This document shows, one piece after another, positions 1-16,187 of a stretch of 64,000 nucleotides of DNA; the stretch's first letter is position 1; the number at the start of each line of letters is the position of its first letter. Origin of the DNA: Psilocybe azurescens. Its lineage: Eukaryota; Basidiomycota; Agaricomycetes; Agaricales; Agrocybaceae. Position numbers and translations under genes: made by a program. The notes under the pieces are model-generated. The model saw nothing but the letters and a program-made list of their open reading frames with translations, was not told the DNA's origin and searched no databases. Where the stretch lies: contig JAJIRX010000160.1 of the NCBI GenBank assembly GCA_023853785.1, positions 426,041-490,040 on the forward strand, given 5' to 3'.

Positions 1-2837
1 GGTAGAAGGACATGTGGTCCCATACGCACCAGCAGGTTCCTATTCATCCATTCGAAGCCAACAACAACATCTACCGATCTTCAAACACCGTCAGCTCAAT
101 GTCTTTCATCTCTTGATCTAGACTGATAAGTAATGTAGGAGAAAGCTTATTGTACTGTGTGGAAAAATATGGAGTCGTTATAGTTGTTGGCCAGACTGGG
201 TGTGGAAAGACTACTCGTAAGCTCCTTTCTACTTTGCCTGGTGCCCCGTTTGCAATGATCACAACAAGAACTTCCTCAGTACCTTTTCGATGCTGGATGG
301 GCAGATGAAGGACACATTATCGCCTGTACGCAACCTCGACGGATTGCTGCGTCCTCTGTAGCCACTCGTGTCGCTGATGAAATGAGGACTACGCTCGGGG
401 AAAAAGTCTGCCCTGCATTCGTTCTTACTCCGGTCATTTTCTATCTCACACTTTTTGTGCCACTAGGTTGGATACACCGTTCGATTTGAAGACGTTAGCG
501 ATAGGTATAAAACTCGTATTCGTTACATGACTGATGGCATGATGTTCCGCGAGACTCTGGTGGACCCATTGCTTAGTCGATACAGCGTTATCATGGTATG
601 TTTCTGTTCTGTTGTCGGGCAAGAGACTCTTGACTGGGAAGAATTATTGCAGGTTGATGAAGCCCATGAACGAAGTATCCACACCGACCTTCTACTAGGA
701 ATCTTAAGAAAGTGAGATCTCATGTTACTGTTCCGTACTTGTGAGGTTTTGATAGTTTTCTAGAATCCGGAGGAAGAGGCCCTCACTCCGAATTATTGTT
801 TCATCTGCAACGTTGGATGCCACTAGATTTTTTGATTACTTTGCGGAAGGTGGTTCCAAGGATGAGGTTTCTATTGTCAGTTTAGAGGGCCGAATGTATC
901 CTGTGGAGGTTGCATATCTACAAGAACCTGTCTCCGATTATGTTCGCAAAGCTGCTGAAGTTGTCTGGAACATAAATCTTAAGGTAATGACCCATTCGCA
1001 CCAGGAAGAATCTGCGTAAAATAGCCTAACTTTTTTCAGCAAGGTCCAGGAGACATTCTCGTCTTTTTAACCGGTCGAGAAGAAATCGATAGATGCCTTC
1101 AAGAATTATCTGACATGCTTCCTCTGTAAGTTCCTATCCTCTTGACTACTTATAAAATCTGATGTGACTCAGGTTGCCGTCCAAAGCGACGCGTATTGTA
1201 CCTTTACCTCTACATGCGGGTCTCACCACGGATGAACAGCTGCGAATTTTCGAGTCATCTGCTCCGGGGACTCGAAAAGCTATTATTTCTACAAATGTAG
1301 CTGAAGTGCGTTGAGGTTGCCCGCCGTCCCTCCCAAAGAAATCAAAATTCTCACGACTTTCATCAAGGCTAGTGTAACAATCGATGGCATAAAGTTTGTT
1401 GTGGACAGTGGCTTCGTGAAGGTTGGTGAATCATATGAATCGAGATATGCTCTTTCATTTAAAAATTTGTAGATACGCGTTTATAACCCGACAACTGCAC
1501 TCGCATCACTTGCAACCGTCCCCGTCTCTGCCGCATCCGCCACTCAGCGTGCTGGACGAGCCGGGCGCACATCTCCTGGAATTTGTTACAGGCTCTATCC
1601 TATGTCGGTTTTCAAGAACTTGCCTTTGACAACCCCGCCCGAGATTACAAGAACGGATATGACCACTCCGATCCTGCAGCTTAAATCCCTTGGAATTGAT
1701 GATCTTATGAAGTTTGATTGGGTCTCATCTCCTCCTGCTGAAACCGTGCTCAGAGCTTTGGAAGGCTTACATGCTGCAGGCATGATTGACGATGATGGTA
1801 ATCTGACTGAAATTGGTGAACAAGTATCTGAGTGTCCACTGGAGGTGGGAATTGCTAAAATGGTAGGTATTCAAGCCATCTTTGCATCTGACTTAGAGTT
1901 GATACAATCGTGGATTCCAGCTGTTTAACTCCAAGGAGTACAAATGTGGCCAAGAAATACTTACTATCGCTGCCATGACGGCTGTTCAAGTAGGATTGAG
2001 TTCATTGCGTTCATCCCCCAAAGTTACACAGTACTGATGTATTCAGGATGTTTTTGTCATCCCAGATGGTGCACCAGGGGCGTTGGCGGAACTGGAGAAA
2101 AGAAAGTTTACCGCCGAAGAAGGGGTAGGAAATTACAAATCTTCACAACTCGATTGCGACTCGACCACGCTGACTATGAATGTAGGATCACTTCACATTA
2201 CTAAATGGTAGGAGTTCCTTGTTGATTGCCTAGAGCTAATTTATTCATCCACGGACAGTTTATAATGCCTTTGCGAAATATAGACGATCCCAAGCATGGT
2301 GTAAAGAGCATGCAGTGTCGTTCAGGGCAATGAATCGTGTGGAAATTATCCGCAAACAACTGAGAATGTATATGAAGCGCTTCGGCCTCCCCACGGAGAG
2401 CTGTCAAGGCGATTCAAAGAGGCTGGCAAAGTGTCTTGCGAGCGGCTACTGGCGAAATGTTGCACGCTGGTCTGCGGATGGGACTTATAGATCTGTCAGA
2501 GGCAACATGGTTTGTTCTATTTGAGTTATTCTGATTTCTATTCTGTATTCTAACTATGTACAGGTCCTTTTTGTTCATCCAACGTCAGTGCTATTTACGA
2601 GGAAACCCAGGACAGGATGGGTTATTTTTCATGAGATGGAAGAGACTAAGAGAACACAGTACGTTAATAGAATGCTTTTCTTTCAGTTGCCTCACCTTCT
2701 ACATTTAGAATCCGCATTCTCACCGAGATTGAACCGGACTGGTAAATACCTTTGTCCCTTTTCCGCCTATATATGTGACTAATTTCTTGGACAGGCTTCT
2801 GGAGCATGGACATACGTACCACGAAAAGCGGGGCTAG
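1..2837 (+). CDS. DHX35: DHX35-like DEAH-box RNA helicase (5' end outside window)
   Basis: ATP-dependent DEAH-box helicase of the DHX35 group, a family associated with spliceosomes. Reading from base 2, the frame is open to the window edge, so the start is missing. Splicing about a dozen short introns (the first about 90-138) gives the motifs in order: Walker A GQTGCGKT (about 193-216), TQPRR, DEAH (657-668), SAT (about 807-815), FLTGREE, STNVAE and QRAGRAGR (about 1546-1569). The winged-helix and OB-type C-terminal domains follow, ending in a conserved tail with WLLEHG and a TAG at 2835-2837. The segments [11 protein letters not shown] and EGDHFTLLN favour DHX35 over PRP2, PRP16, PRP22 or PRP43. 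I found no frame break in this gene, unlike several neighbours. It runs in tandem with the glycosyltransferase downstream. Confidence 0.9.
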
Positions 2838-3691
2838 CTACATAGACCTATGCGAGACTAAGACGCCGTTAAGACAAAACGAAATAGACGCCCTTGTGAT
2901 TAACCAATCGGTGTTCCAGCACCAAAAAGCTGGGAGACTAGCGCACTTGCGCATTCCATTGGTTAACTGAGGAGCTCGGGAAATGCAGTCCGGCATTATT
3001 TAAGAGATTTGCATTACTAACTGATTATATTATGCATTAGTGTCTGGAGTTCTATCTATCCTATCCCCCGACCCAGTTGAACACTTACCCAAGCAAATAG
3101 TCTACCTTTGGCTGAGGCATATTATTGACGCATCTTTTCTCATTCAACGGTATCGTCGCGTTACCGTCACACTTTACACTTTCTAATTCGCCTTGCAAGG
3201 GCAGTCGCCCATTCTTTGTTTCAAAACCGCTGTTACCTATTGAAAAACCTCCATTTCATAGCCGACCAGAGTTCCGAGCTATCTAGACTCTCTGGCGTAA
3301 AGAACCAAACTCGGACCATCCTACCATGTCTCGGCTTCAGTGTTGTTCTTCACGATCGACAATGCATCAAATCTTGGCAAATCAGGAACAAGGAATGAAC
3401 GGGCGCTTAGTTGGGCAATTTCTTTCGGGACTATATCGAGACTATATGGCATGCTATTTATTGGAATTTACTATCTCACAGCTCCAGCCAATATTTTGAA
3501 AGGGTTTTTAAATTTCTACCCTATCTGCCAGATTCAATTGTTCCTGACGTGGACTCTTGTCACCGCCGTCTTCGGAATATCTATTAGCTCCAGAGAGTAG
3601 GTCGCGGTTGTGATGAAATGTCAATCATATAAAACCTTGTACGGACCTCAGGCGCCAGCCCTCAATTTTGGTTGTGCATGGTCCTTTCACG
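2838..3691. promoter_or_regulatory. Intergenic region with an inverted CCAAT pair
   Basis: This 0.85-kb gap separates the helicase stop from the start of the glycosyltransferase. I see no convincing coding frame. A 9-bp inverted repeat with CCAAT cores lies at 2900-2908 and 2958-2966, which could be paired CCAAT-box sites. The rest holds no recognisable repeat or RNA gene. Open frames around 3216-3600 lack any recognisable domain and were not called. Confidence 0.35.
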
Positions 3692-5318
3692 ATGACAAGT
3701 CTTCCGCTCAATGAGTTCAACCAACTCAGGTATATAATGTTTCCTATGTCCTCCCTACACAATACTCCTCACCTAACGCTTCTGGGTAGCGCCCAGCATG
3801 ATATATTCAACGCCCTATGTGTCCATAATCGTCGACGCAGGTCGGCATATCTGGTAGTTGTTGCCCTCTCCATTGCCCTTCTCGTCTTTGCAAAAGAGTA
3901 TTTCCCCCAGAGCAATTCTTTGGCAGCAGTGCACCAACATCTGCCATTGATATCACTACTCCCAACTCGGAGAAACATAACCTGACGGATGGTCAACCGC
4001 CACTGCCTACTGCAACCGTTGAACCGGTAATTTTTACGCTCATTATGTGGTCTGAAGATTCGGCGCTAGAAGGCGCCATTTTAATCAAGGTTTGTCGACC
4101 AGAAACAGTAATGTATAATATACTATCTGATTCTTCTTTGTTCCTCATCTAGTCAATTATTTTATATAACACTAAACCGTCTGACATCCATATTATTTGC
4201 GATGATGAGGCAGAGGAGGTTCTTCGGTCCCGGCTTACTCTAATACAAAATCCCCTCGACACATTCGCGTTTGGTTCTACAAACCATCTTGGCAGAGTAT
4301 GCTTGATCGCGTCAAGCGCGAAGGCTCGATAGCAACAGACCACTCAGCTGGCCTGCGTGAGTATTTCTATTTTTTACTCCTCTGGTCCTTAGGCAATGAC
4401 TCTATACCTTTATCGTAGCTGGGTTGATGAAACTATTTATCCACGAGATAATTCCACCGACAGTTAAGAAAGGCATATATATCGACACCGACGCCATCTT
4501 CATTACTGATCCCTCTTTGCTTTGGAATGTATTCGATACTCTGCGACCCGAAACCGCATTTGTCATGGGCAGTCATCCAGATCAAGTTGCTCCAGAATGG
4601 AACGATGCGTCTAGAATCTGCTCCTGCATTATGCTCCTTGATTTAGACAAGCTGAGATCATTGCGGTTGATGGACTCGAGCGTCTATCGCGCGCTCGATG
4701 ATTTTCCGGCGCTGTCCCCCGTCGCGTTCAGAGCCAAATATGGCGAGCCCTCTGGAGAACATGGACGCTATGACAACGTGCGTTTAGGGGATCAAGGATA
4801 CTGGTGGGCTATAGTCGATTACCGTCCCGACCTCTTCGAACCCTTGTCCTACGATTATGAGGTCACAACCTGTCTATTGGACACATATTCCACAGGTTTG
4901 GGCGATGATATAATAACTGAAGACGAGGAAATATCTCGTCAGTCTCACGTCAAGGGCACGCCTCAAGAGGTAATGTTCTGATTCTCACAATTCTAGATAC
5001 TTGCTCAACTTGTTCATTTACAGGGACACATAATTCTCCCCAAAATCCTTCACTTGTAGGTATCTCCTGTTTCCCGTAATCTTTTCTGATATGATTATTA
5101 ACAGCAATTGCCTGCACGGACATGTGCTGTATTATGAATGGCCTGGCTGGTCAAATCCCAACGATGGATTGACAATTCGCTGGGGTTCCGCTGTCGCATA
5201 CCACAAAGGTTATAAATGGATCTGGTTCAACCAAGGACAAAAGCATAACTCCGAACACACCCTTGAGATGTTCACAATAGCCAACATTAAGTTTGCAGAT
5301 GAAATTGTAGAGAAATAA
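3692..5318 (+). CDS. GT8-type glycosyltransferase, type II membrane protein (frame breaks)
   Basis: Likely Golgi glycosyltransferase of the GT8 fold, related in arrangement to GXYLT-type xylosyltransferases; donor and acceptor cannot be told. The ATG at 3692 is followed by an intron at about 3730-3789, a basic stretch (RRRR) and one hydrophobic segment near 3850-3900 that looks like a signal anchor. The catalytic part has GIYIDTDAIF, where DTD is the metal-binding DXD motif (about 4474-4500), LMKLFIHEI just before it, and a late GDQGYWW segment. Introns at about 4358-4420 and 5057-5104 fit. The frame is broken at a C4 run (4252-4255), where one more C would restore a continuous conserved segment. 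It also changes at 3904-3972, which is either a C5 run one base short or a weak 44-bp intron (3929-3972). Convergent with PGM2, 157 bp apart. Confidence 0.75.
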
Positions 5319-5475
5319 CGGATACAGTAAAGATGTAGATGTCCTTATGTCCTTTGAGATGGCCTATTTTAGATGGTCTTGTTTGACGTTGCAGGGCAAG
5401 GGCGACAAGGTGGTATAGCCAGTACTTATACCGCTGCATTGTCGAATCGGAGTGTATTTCATAATTAATTTGACC

Positions 5476-8328
5476 TCATGCTTTCGAAATATTGTACTTA
5501 TCGGCTTGGAACCATTGACTGGAGATTTCAGCGATTGCTTCCAAAAGAAGTCGACCGACGAGTTGAGCATCTTTGCCACTACCCTCCAGGTAGTATTTGA
5601 TCTGGAGTATTGTCAGTTTATTGGTTCTCCTGAGAGTTTTTAGAGCTATATAAGAACAGACCTTGGGTTCTGTCCCGCTTGTTCTGAAGAAACAAATGAA
5701 AGGTTAGTATGTCGTCAGAGATGGGCTAGAAATTACTTCGTGCCTTAGAGTCAATACTAGGTTTGCGTTCAAATCACTGGCCCTAATCTGGATCATATGT
5801 CCCGAAGAAAGGGGAAGTGATGGCCTGTAATCAGGAGGGTTCCCACTGTCGTACCCAGTAGTCAGATCGATGACCCTATTAATGTCAAGACCTGCAAGTG
5901 TTTTGGGGTACACTGCTCGAGTATCGTTCAGCAACGACTGAAAATATGCGCTATCATGTCAATGGAGCGGACTCTCGGGAGATATTTCAGTACGTACAAC
6001 GTTCGCGTCGTACTTACGGATACGGGCAAAGATCTTGTCAGTGATCTTCGGGTCGGTGCAGATGAAGTAACTGTTGTTCGTCTGTAATGAATTCAGCTTT
6101 GAATCACAGGAACTATACAATGTCAAATACCTGAAAGTAGCCGTATCTAATCATAACTAATTGAGATGAGATGCATTAAAAAGCTTTGAATAGTGTTCAA
6201 ACCTCTGGTATAGTTGTTTCAAGTGACCTTCTATGGTCTCTCCTTGAGCTCGCAGCGTAGCAATAAGCTCCCCGAAAAGCATCTATGATGGGTCAGATTG
6301 AGAAACAATTTGCAATCAAGATACGCTATATACCGTAGCAGCAACACCATCTTTATCTCTGATTTGGGGGCCGAACATGTATCCAATGGCTTCTTCATAT
6401 CCAAATAGTACATCAAAGCCTTCTTCTGCTAAGCGGAGTGCGGTGTTTCCAATGAACTTGAATCCTGTTGAACTGAAATTAGTCATACTGTATCCGAAAA
6501 TACGTCTAGCATACCAGTGAGGCATTCCACAAATCTGAAGCCCTCGATGTCTGCCATGGACTGAATCATCTTGGAACTGACAGTGGACGCAACCACGGCC
6601 AATTTGTCGATAGGCTTCCCGGAAGATTTATAGGTATCGAACACGCGACTCGCAAATAGACTGCCCAATTGATCGCCAGTAAAGAGAACCCAATCTCCAG
6701 TTGGTCTGGTAGTCGTTTATCAACCTGACTGACCCAGGAATCATCAGAAGATTTTCGCACCTCCTTTCAGCGGCTGTAAACCTGTCCGCGTCGGGATCTT
6801 GGGCCAAAACATAGTTAATCCCTTCCCTTTCTGCAGTCGCTAAAGCTAAGTCCTATTGAAGTTCACTGATAATAAAAAAAACTACGTGAGGCCAAGTATG
6901 ATACTTACCAATGCGCCTAAGAAAATTTGTGGGTAATTTCAAAAGTATCGAATGGAAAACACTGACCTTTTTCTTCTGGGTTTGGAAAGCGGACAGTAGG
7001 AAATTCAGGATCGGGTTGTTGTTGCTCTTTAACCGGGATGTACGAAGGGAACCCAAATATCGAGAATCCCTCCTTTACAAAAAATCGCCGACTCCATGCA
7101 TGGAGGTGTTTACAAACTTATTCCCTGTGTCGGAATTGAGCTCTCTAGAAATGTAGTGTCAGATACATAAGGAAAGCTGAAAGCTTTCAGCGCACCGATT
7201 CGTCATCAGGCTTTCCAGATATGCGAAGTACTCGGTTTGGAGTTGCTTCGTCAGATCTACAAGAAATTCAGATGAGGATATATCTAGCTGGTCTGCTGGT
7301 CCTCCCTGATGGCTGTATAGTTTTATAGCTTTCGAGATGCCATCATCGTGGGGACCAATGATCTACGAAGAATTGGTTCTCTGCTTAAGAAGTTGATCTG
7401 AGACAACTTCACTTGGACAGCATTTTCCCAGTAAACCTTATATCCATTATCTTGCTGAAAGGCAGGTCTACTGATTATTTCCCCGGGAAATGTGCATATA
7501 AGCTCACCTTTGGGTTATGACTCGCTGGAATGAGAATTAGTGAGAGATAACTTTTATAACGATAACTGTCAATACCTGTGATCATGACTCCGCAAGCAGC
7601 ATTCAATCGTTTGACACTAAACGGTACCCTAGGAGGGATCAGTGATTAGAAAAAGTAAACCAAATAGCATATCTCACATCGGTGTATGATTGAACCCCTG
7701 AAGAAGGTAGACTTTGATGCCTTTAGAAACAAATATGCTAGTAGTGAGTTGGGCCCAGTGTTTTGAATGATGCCTGTGATCATAGCCAACAACAAGGCCA
7801 CGACTACGTGCATCTTTGACGTGCTCCAATACATAGTCAGAGAGTCCCTATCATCAGAGTTAGTGGTACGACTGAGTGAAGTTTTCCGACACGGACCTGG
7901 GATGTCTGGAGAATGATAAGATCTTGAAGGAAATTAACTCTGTGATCTTCTAGGGATTTATTTGTTGCTAGGCGAACCATTCATGCGAGACCAGCCAGCC
8001 TCCATTCGCCCTCTTAGTCCTTAAGCGGAACATAAGAACGGCACGCTCGGGACATGACAGGTTGCCTACCAGCGGTACCAAATTCAATGCGCGTCCTTAT
8101 TACCACAAGTTAGCATAATTCAAAACAGCTCTTCGATGTCTATACCTTAAACGCTTCTCTAATTCATCGACGTCGTGACTGTCCCAGAGAGTCTGTATTT
8201 CCTTTCGAGTCTCAGGATTCTGCACAGGGCAGTGAGCATGTGCACAGCTGAATTATCAACGGGCAGATGCCTACCGGATCCAATGCCAGCCATTCTTCTA
8301 CGAGATCTTTAAGTGAGGGAGATGACAT
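5476..8328 (-). CDS. Phosphopentomutase / phosphoglucomutase, PGM2 type
   Basis: Alpha-D-phosphohexomutase family enzyme of the eukaryotic PGM2 (phosphopentomutase) branch, which interconverts ribose-1-P and ribose-5-P and also handles glucose phosphates in the cytosol. The start ATG is at 8328 (MSSPSLKDL). In order on the minus strand come FGTAG and GRMEAGWSRMN (about 7970-8085), the catalytic-serine loop GVMITASHNPK split by an intron (about 7505-7590), the Mg-binding loop QDPDADRF (about 6775-6800), the sugar loop FGYEEAIGY (about 6385-6411), and the phosphate-binding TSGTEPK (about 5665). The C-terminus ends NISKA with the stop at 5476-5478. Numerous introns of about 50 bp interrupt it, one with a weaker AAG acceptor. 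All key motifs are intact. It is divergent from PEX6 and convergent with the glycosyltransferase. Confidence 0.88.
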
Positions 8329-8496
8329 TCTATATGAATAAGTTCCTGTTCAAGAAACATCGGATTAGCGGGATAGAGGTCATTTCTTGGCAGGGCCGGG
8401 TCTCCGGTGAACCGGTGTCTTCGATTGCCCCGACAGGTCTAATTCCGTTTCTTCCTCGACATCTTTCAAGGACATACTTACTCTTTCGCAAAGCCC
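8329..8496. promoter_or_regulatory. Divergent promoter region PGM2 / PEX6
   Basis: A 168-bp gap lies between the two start codons (PGM2 leftwards, PEX6 rightwards), so both promoters must fit here or overlap the coding regions. I see no clear TATA box. A bidirectional promoter is inferred from the geometry alone. Confidence 0.5.
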
Positions 8497-12521
<4,025 letters not shown>

Positions 12522-12576
12522 TATTGTTTCTATATATACAATCTAGGAATGTCCATGTAATTATCAGAAGCTCAAA

Positions 12577-14838
12577 TCAAAACCATTTGGTAGGTCTGAG
12601 GCCGATTCGGTCGAAGAGGCCTTTGACATTGGTTGTGACGAGAGAACCGAGCCCCACTGCAGCAGGTGGTCGGACGGGAGTTCCTATGATTTCGAGGCTG
12701 ATGTCCTGTCAGCGTTGCGTGCTAAAAGAAGTGCCTATACGTACTGGTATGCAGGTTTTCCGTCGATGACTGTCTCTAGACGCAATGTAGGTTTCTCGAT
12801 ATCTCTTGTGTCGACTTCGAATGCAGACCTGTAAATAGACCAAGTGAATAAATGAGGGGAATGGGATGATTAAATGCTTACCACTTGACGTTTCCAGTAG
12901 GGATATAAGCAATCGTCTTTTCATAAGGAACCTCTTCCGTGCCATTGCCATTGGTCGCATTCCTAGTAAAGAACGCCTTGCTCCGTTCTTGAAGAGTATG
13001 CACAAAGGGGATGTAAAACATATTCAACGGGCTCGTCGAGAACTCGCGCACGACATGATGCTCCGGATTGCTCGACGCGAACTCGAGCGCGCCAAACTCG
13101 TGGCGGTCGCCCGAGATGACGACGAGGTTGGGCACGGTGTGGAACGTGGCGAGCAGGGCAGCCTTCTCGGCCGCGTACCCCGCCCACGAGTCGACCTGCG
13201 CATCGTGCGTCCAGAGCGAGGTGAAGGGCACGGAGGAGACGATGAATTTGAACGGGTGCGTGGTGTTCACTCTGTGCAGCCAGGCGTAGAGCGCGGTGAG
13301 TTGGGCGTCGCCGAGCATGGTGCGGTAGGGCTCTGGCTCGTCCGAGGACATCGTGGTGGTGATGGCAGCAGGAGGAGAGCGGTACCGGCGGGTGTCCATG
13401 ACGAAGAACGCGACGTCTCCGTGCTGGAAGTCGTAAAAATTCTCTCCGGGGTGGACTGGATCATAGTTGGTATTTCCAGCGTAAATATTGTAGGCATTAG
13501 AGGCGTTCTCGAAGGGCGGGACGTCTAGAGAATTTCCGCCGTAGTTGTTGACAAACTGGGAATGTAATTAGTAGGATTCGCGGAGAACTGCAAGACGGAC
13601 TGTGTACCTCGTGATCATCGTATGCATAGAAAATGGCTGGCGGTCTGTCAATGGACGGAATAGAATGTAGTAAAAGACGTGAACTCACGAAGCTGTTCGT
13701 AAACTTTCTTGAAGCTGGGGCTTGCATAATTACGACGGTAGAGTCGTCGATACGCTTCTTGGTCGTCACCAATATAAGTAGGGACATCGGCATAGATAAA
13801 GTCGCCGAGGAAGAGAAGAAACTCGATGGGAGACGGCTGGGTCAAGTTGTGGGCGGCAGTGTCGTTGAGACTGAGAGACTCTTGGACGAGAGGCTGCCGA
13901 GCGGAATGGAGGTAGTCGGCGAGACGGTCGAAGCCTGCTATGGTGCGCCTGTTGAATGGCCCTCCGTATGGGAAGTTGGGGGTGATACACGAGGTAGCGA
14001 GGAAACGGAAGTGGCTTGCAGCATGCAGACGCGAATCAGGGAAAGTGCGGAACTGGATGGGACCCAAGTTGTTGAGAGCCGTGTTATTTGAGTCCGCGAT
14101 GACGTCTATGGGGTAGATAAGATAAAATGTGAAGGGCTGTAACATGAAAAAAAGACGAACATTGGTAAGAGGTGCTCGGCCAGAGGCCTGCAATGCGCAC
14201 TGATTCTGCCCAATCCGAGTTTTCTGTGAGGTTGAGAGTGGGACCTGCTTTCCACGGGAGAGAGCTGTTGGATTCGCGGTAGAGCAGAGTGAGGGTGTCG
14301 TTTGGAGACGGGTAGCGAACAAGAACTTTGACGCTGTCTGGGTAGACTGCGCCGACGCGGGTGAAGACGACGTCAGAGGCAGTGTCGAAGAAGGGAGTTA
14401 TGGCAAGGTCGGCGGAGGCTGCGAGGAGCAGAGTGTTGATGGCGAGATTTATGGATGTGAGGAGGCGCGAAGGAGATGGGAGGGAGAATAGGACGATGGA
14501 TAGAGGGCTTGAGGCGCGTTTCTGTTTCTGAATAGATTGTGAGAAGAGATGAACAAGTAGAGAAGAATGCGTACAGGCTGAGGTTGTGCGCTCTTCTCGT
14601 GCCAATTACTAGGCGGGGGCTGATTTGGGTCTGTGGCCGGACATAAGAGCGTTGTAAGAACATAGAGCACGTAAGAGGCCGGTATCAGAGGCCGAGCCAG
14701 TCTAGTAGGAATCTAGAGAAAGAGTGAGCAACGGGCAGCGAGCGAGCAAGAATAGAACTCACGATTTGTAAAAAAACATAAGAAAAAAAAGCGGAAGAGA
14801 TTTGAGAATATAGTGGGCAGCCAGTGGTGGTGGTCCAT
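12577..14838 (-). CDS. PhoD-like metallophosphatase, membrane-anchored
   Basis: PhoD/alkaline phosphatase D-type metallophosphoesterase; its substrate in fungi is not known to me. The chosen start is the ATG at 14838 (MDHHHWLPT). After an intron the reading continues through ASYVLYVLTTLLC and then LLTSINLAINTLLL, giving two or three hydrophobic segments before the catalytic part, so the enzyme is probably membrane-bound and facing a lumen or the outside. The catalytic region has SCITPN, FLGDFIYADVP (about 13778-13810), YAYDDHE (about 13610), FFVMDTR and SGDRHEFGALE (about 13080-13112), which supply the metal-binding Asp, His and Asn-type positions of the family. The stop is at 12577-12579 after RPTKWF. 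No frame break was seen. The start lies only 15 bp from that of the kinase on the other strand. Confidence 0.82.
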
Positions 14839-14853
14839 GGTCAAACTAGAACG

Positions 14854-16075
14854 ATGCTTGTTGCCATCATCAACCCCGCCTCTGGTCATAACCTTGCAGA
14901 ACAATTCTTTGCAGATCATGTTCTCCCTTTGCTCGACAACGTAGACCATGTTCTCACCACCAACGCTGCCGGCCATGCTGAGCAATTTATTCGCGATCTA
15001 CCAGATCCTCTTACTGTAGTCCTGGGCTCAGGCGATGGAACTCTTCATGAGATCATCAATGCTCTTCCAAACAGGCTCATCACTTTTGTCCTGGTCCCCT
15101 GTGGTACTGCGAATGCGCTCTATGCTTCTCTCTTCCCCCCCAAAGACGACCAGGAAACGACTGCTTACAAGCTGCAATCCGTCCAGGCCTTTATCAAAAA
15201 GGCCACCCCTGTCCATCTCTCTCTTGCATCTACTTCCATCTCGGGCTCTCCTACTGCATCTCTGTCTTCTGTCGTCGTCTCTACCTCTCTGCATGCTTCT
15301 ATTCTCTACCACTCAGAAGCCTTGAGGCAAACCCACCCTGGACTAGAAAGGTACCATATTCCATAGCCCGATCTTATCAGTCGCTCATTTGGCCCGTCTA
15401 GATTCAAGATCGCCGCCGAACAGAACAGCACAAAGTGGTACAAGAGCCGTGCAAACATATTACCCATTCCTTCTCGAGGCCTTGTAGAAATTTACGATCC
15501 CAAGTCCAACAAATTTATCTCCCATCCTGATTCCACTACTGATAGTCCTGCTCTTGAGCTCCATGGTCCATTCACCTACTTTCTCTCCACGGTCAATATA
15601 GATCGCCTCGAACCTCAGTTCAGGATATCTCCCCTTGCGCGCGCTATACCGCCGCCGCCGGCTACATGCGATATCGTTGTTCTTCGCCCTCTCCGCGACC
15701 CATCCATCGCACAGGATAACGAGCAGTCCTGGGTTTCCTATGTCCCCAAAGTCTGGAAGGTCTTGGGAGGAGCATATCAAGACGGTGCCCATATCCAGTT
15801 CACTTATGCTGCGAATGGTGAGATCGAAACCGCGGGCGATGGTCCTCCCGTCATCGAATACTATCGCGCGGGTGGGTGGGAGTGGGTTCCGGTCAGTGTC
15901 TTCTCGTTCGCCCTTACTTGACTGAGACTTATATATATTCTTGCAGGATGATCAAGACCCAGACGCCCATCTCGTCTGTGCTGACGGTGCGATTCTTCAC
16001 ATTCCTGACAATGGACGCGCCGCGTGCACCATTGATGCTATCCCCCACACCTTCTCTGTCTATGGTCCCGTGTAG
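14854..16075 (+). CDS. Diacylglycerol / sphingoid long-chain-base kinase
   Basis: Lipid kinase with a DAGK catalytic domain, of the diacylglycerol kinase/sphingosine kinase superfamily; it phosphorylates a lipid hydroxyl using ATP. The ATG at 14854 begins MLVAIINPASGH, so the nucleotide-binding domain starts almost at residue 1. The glycine-rich GSGDGTLHEIINAL (about 15028-15069) and VPCGTANALYASLF (about 15091-15132) are diagnostic. Introns at about 15350-15401 and just after 15890 keep the frame, and the protein ends HTFSVYGPV with TAG at 16073-16075. There is no signal peptide or obvious membrane segment. The N-terminal extension found in many long-chain-base kinases is absent, so I cannot decide between ceramide, sphingoid and diacylglycerol substrates. 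Convergent with UMP-CMP kinase. Confidence 0.82.
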
Positions 16076-16187
16076 TCTGTTTATAGTTTCTATGCATCTA
16101 CCAACATATAGTCCGATGTACTCGTATTACTTCCATTTCGTTCAAGCTTTCTGGTATTTTCCTGCAAAGACATCGTTGATCACCTCT

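Noticed and set aside
3216..3600. Two overlapping open frames between the helicase and glycosyltransferase genes
   Set aside because: No recognisable domain, hydrophobic by composition only, and no intron or codon pattern like the neighbouring genes.
12866..13528. Long plus-strand open frame rich in Arg, Glu and Val
   Set aside because: It is the antisense shadow of the PhoD-like phosphatase, whose conserved motifs lie on the minus strand.
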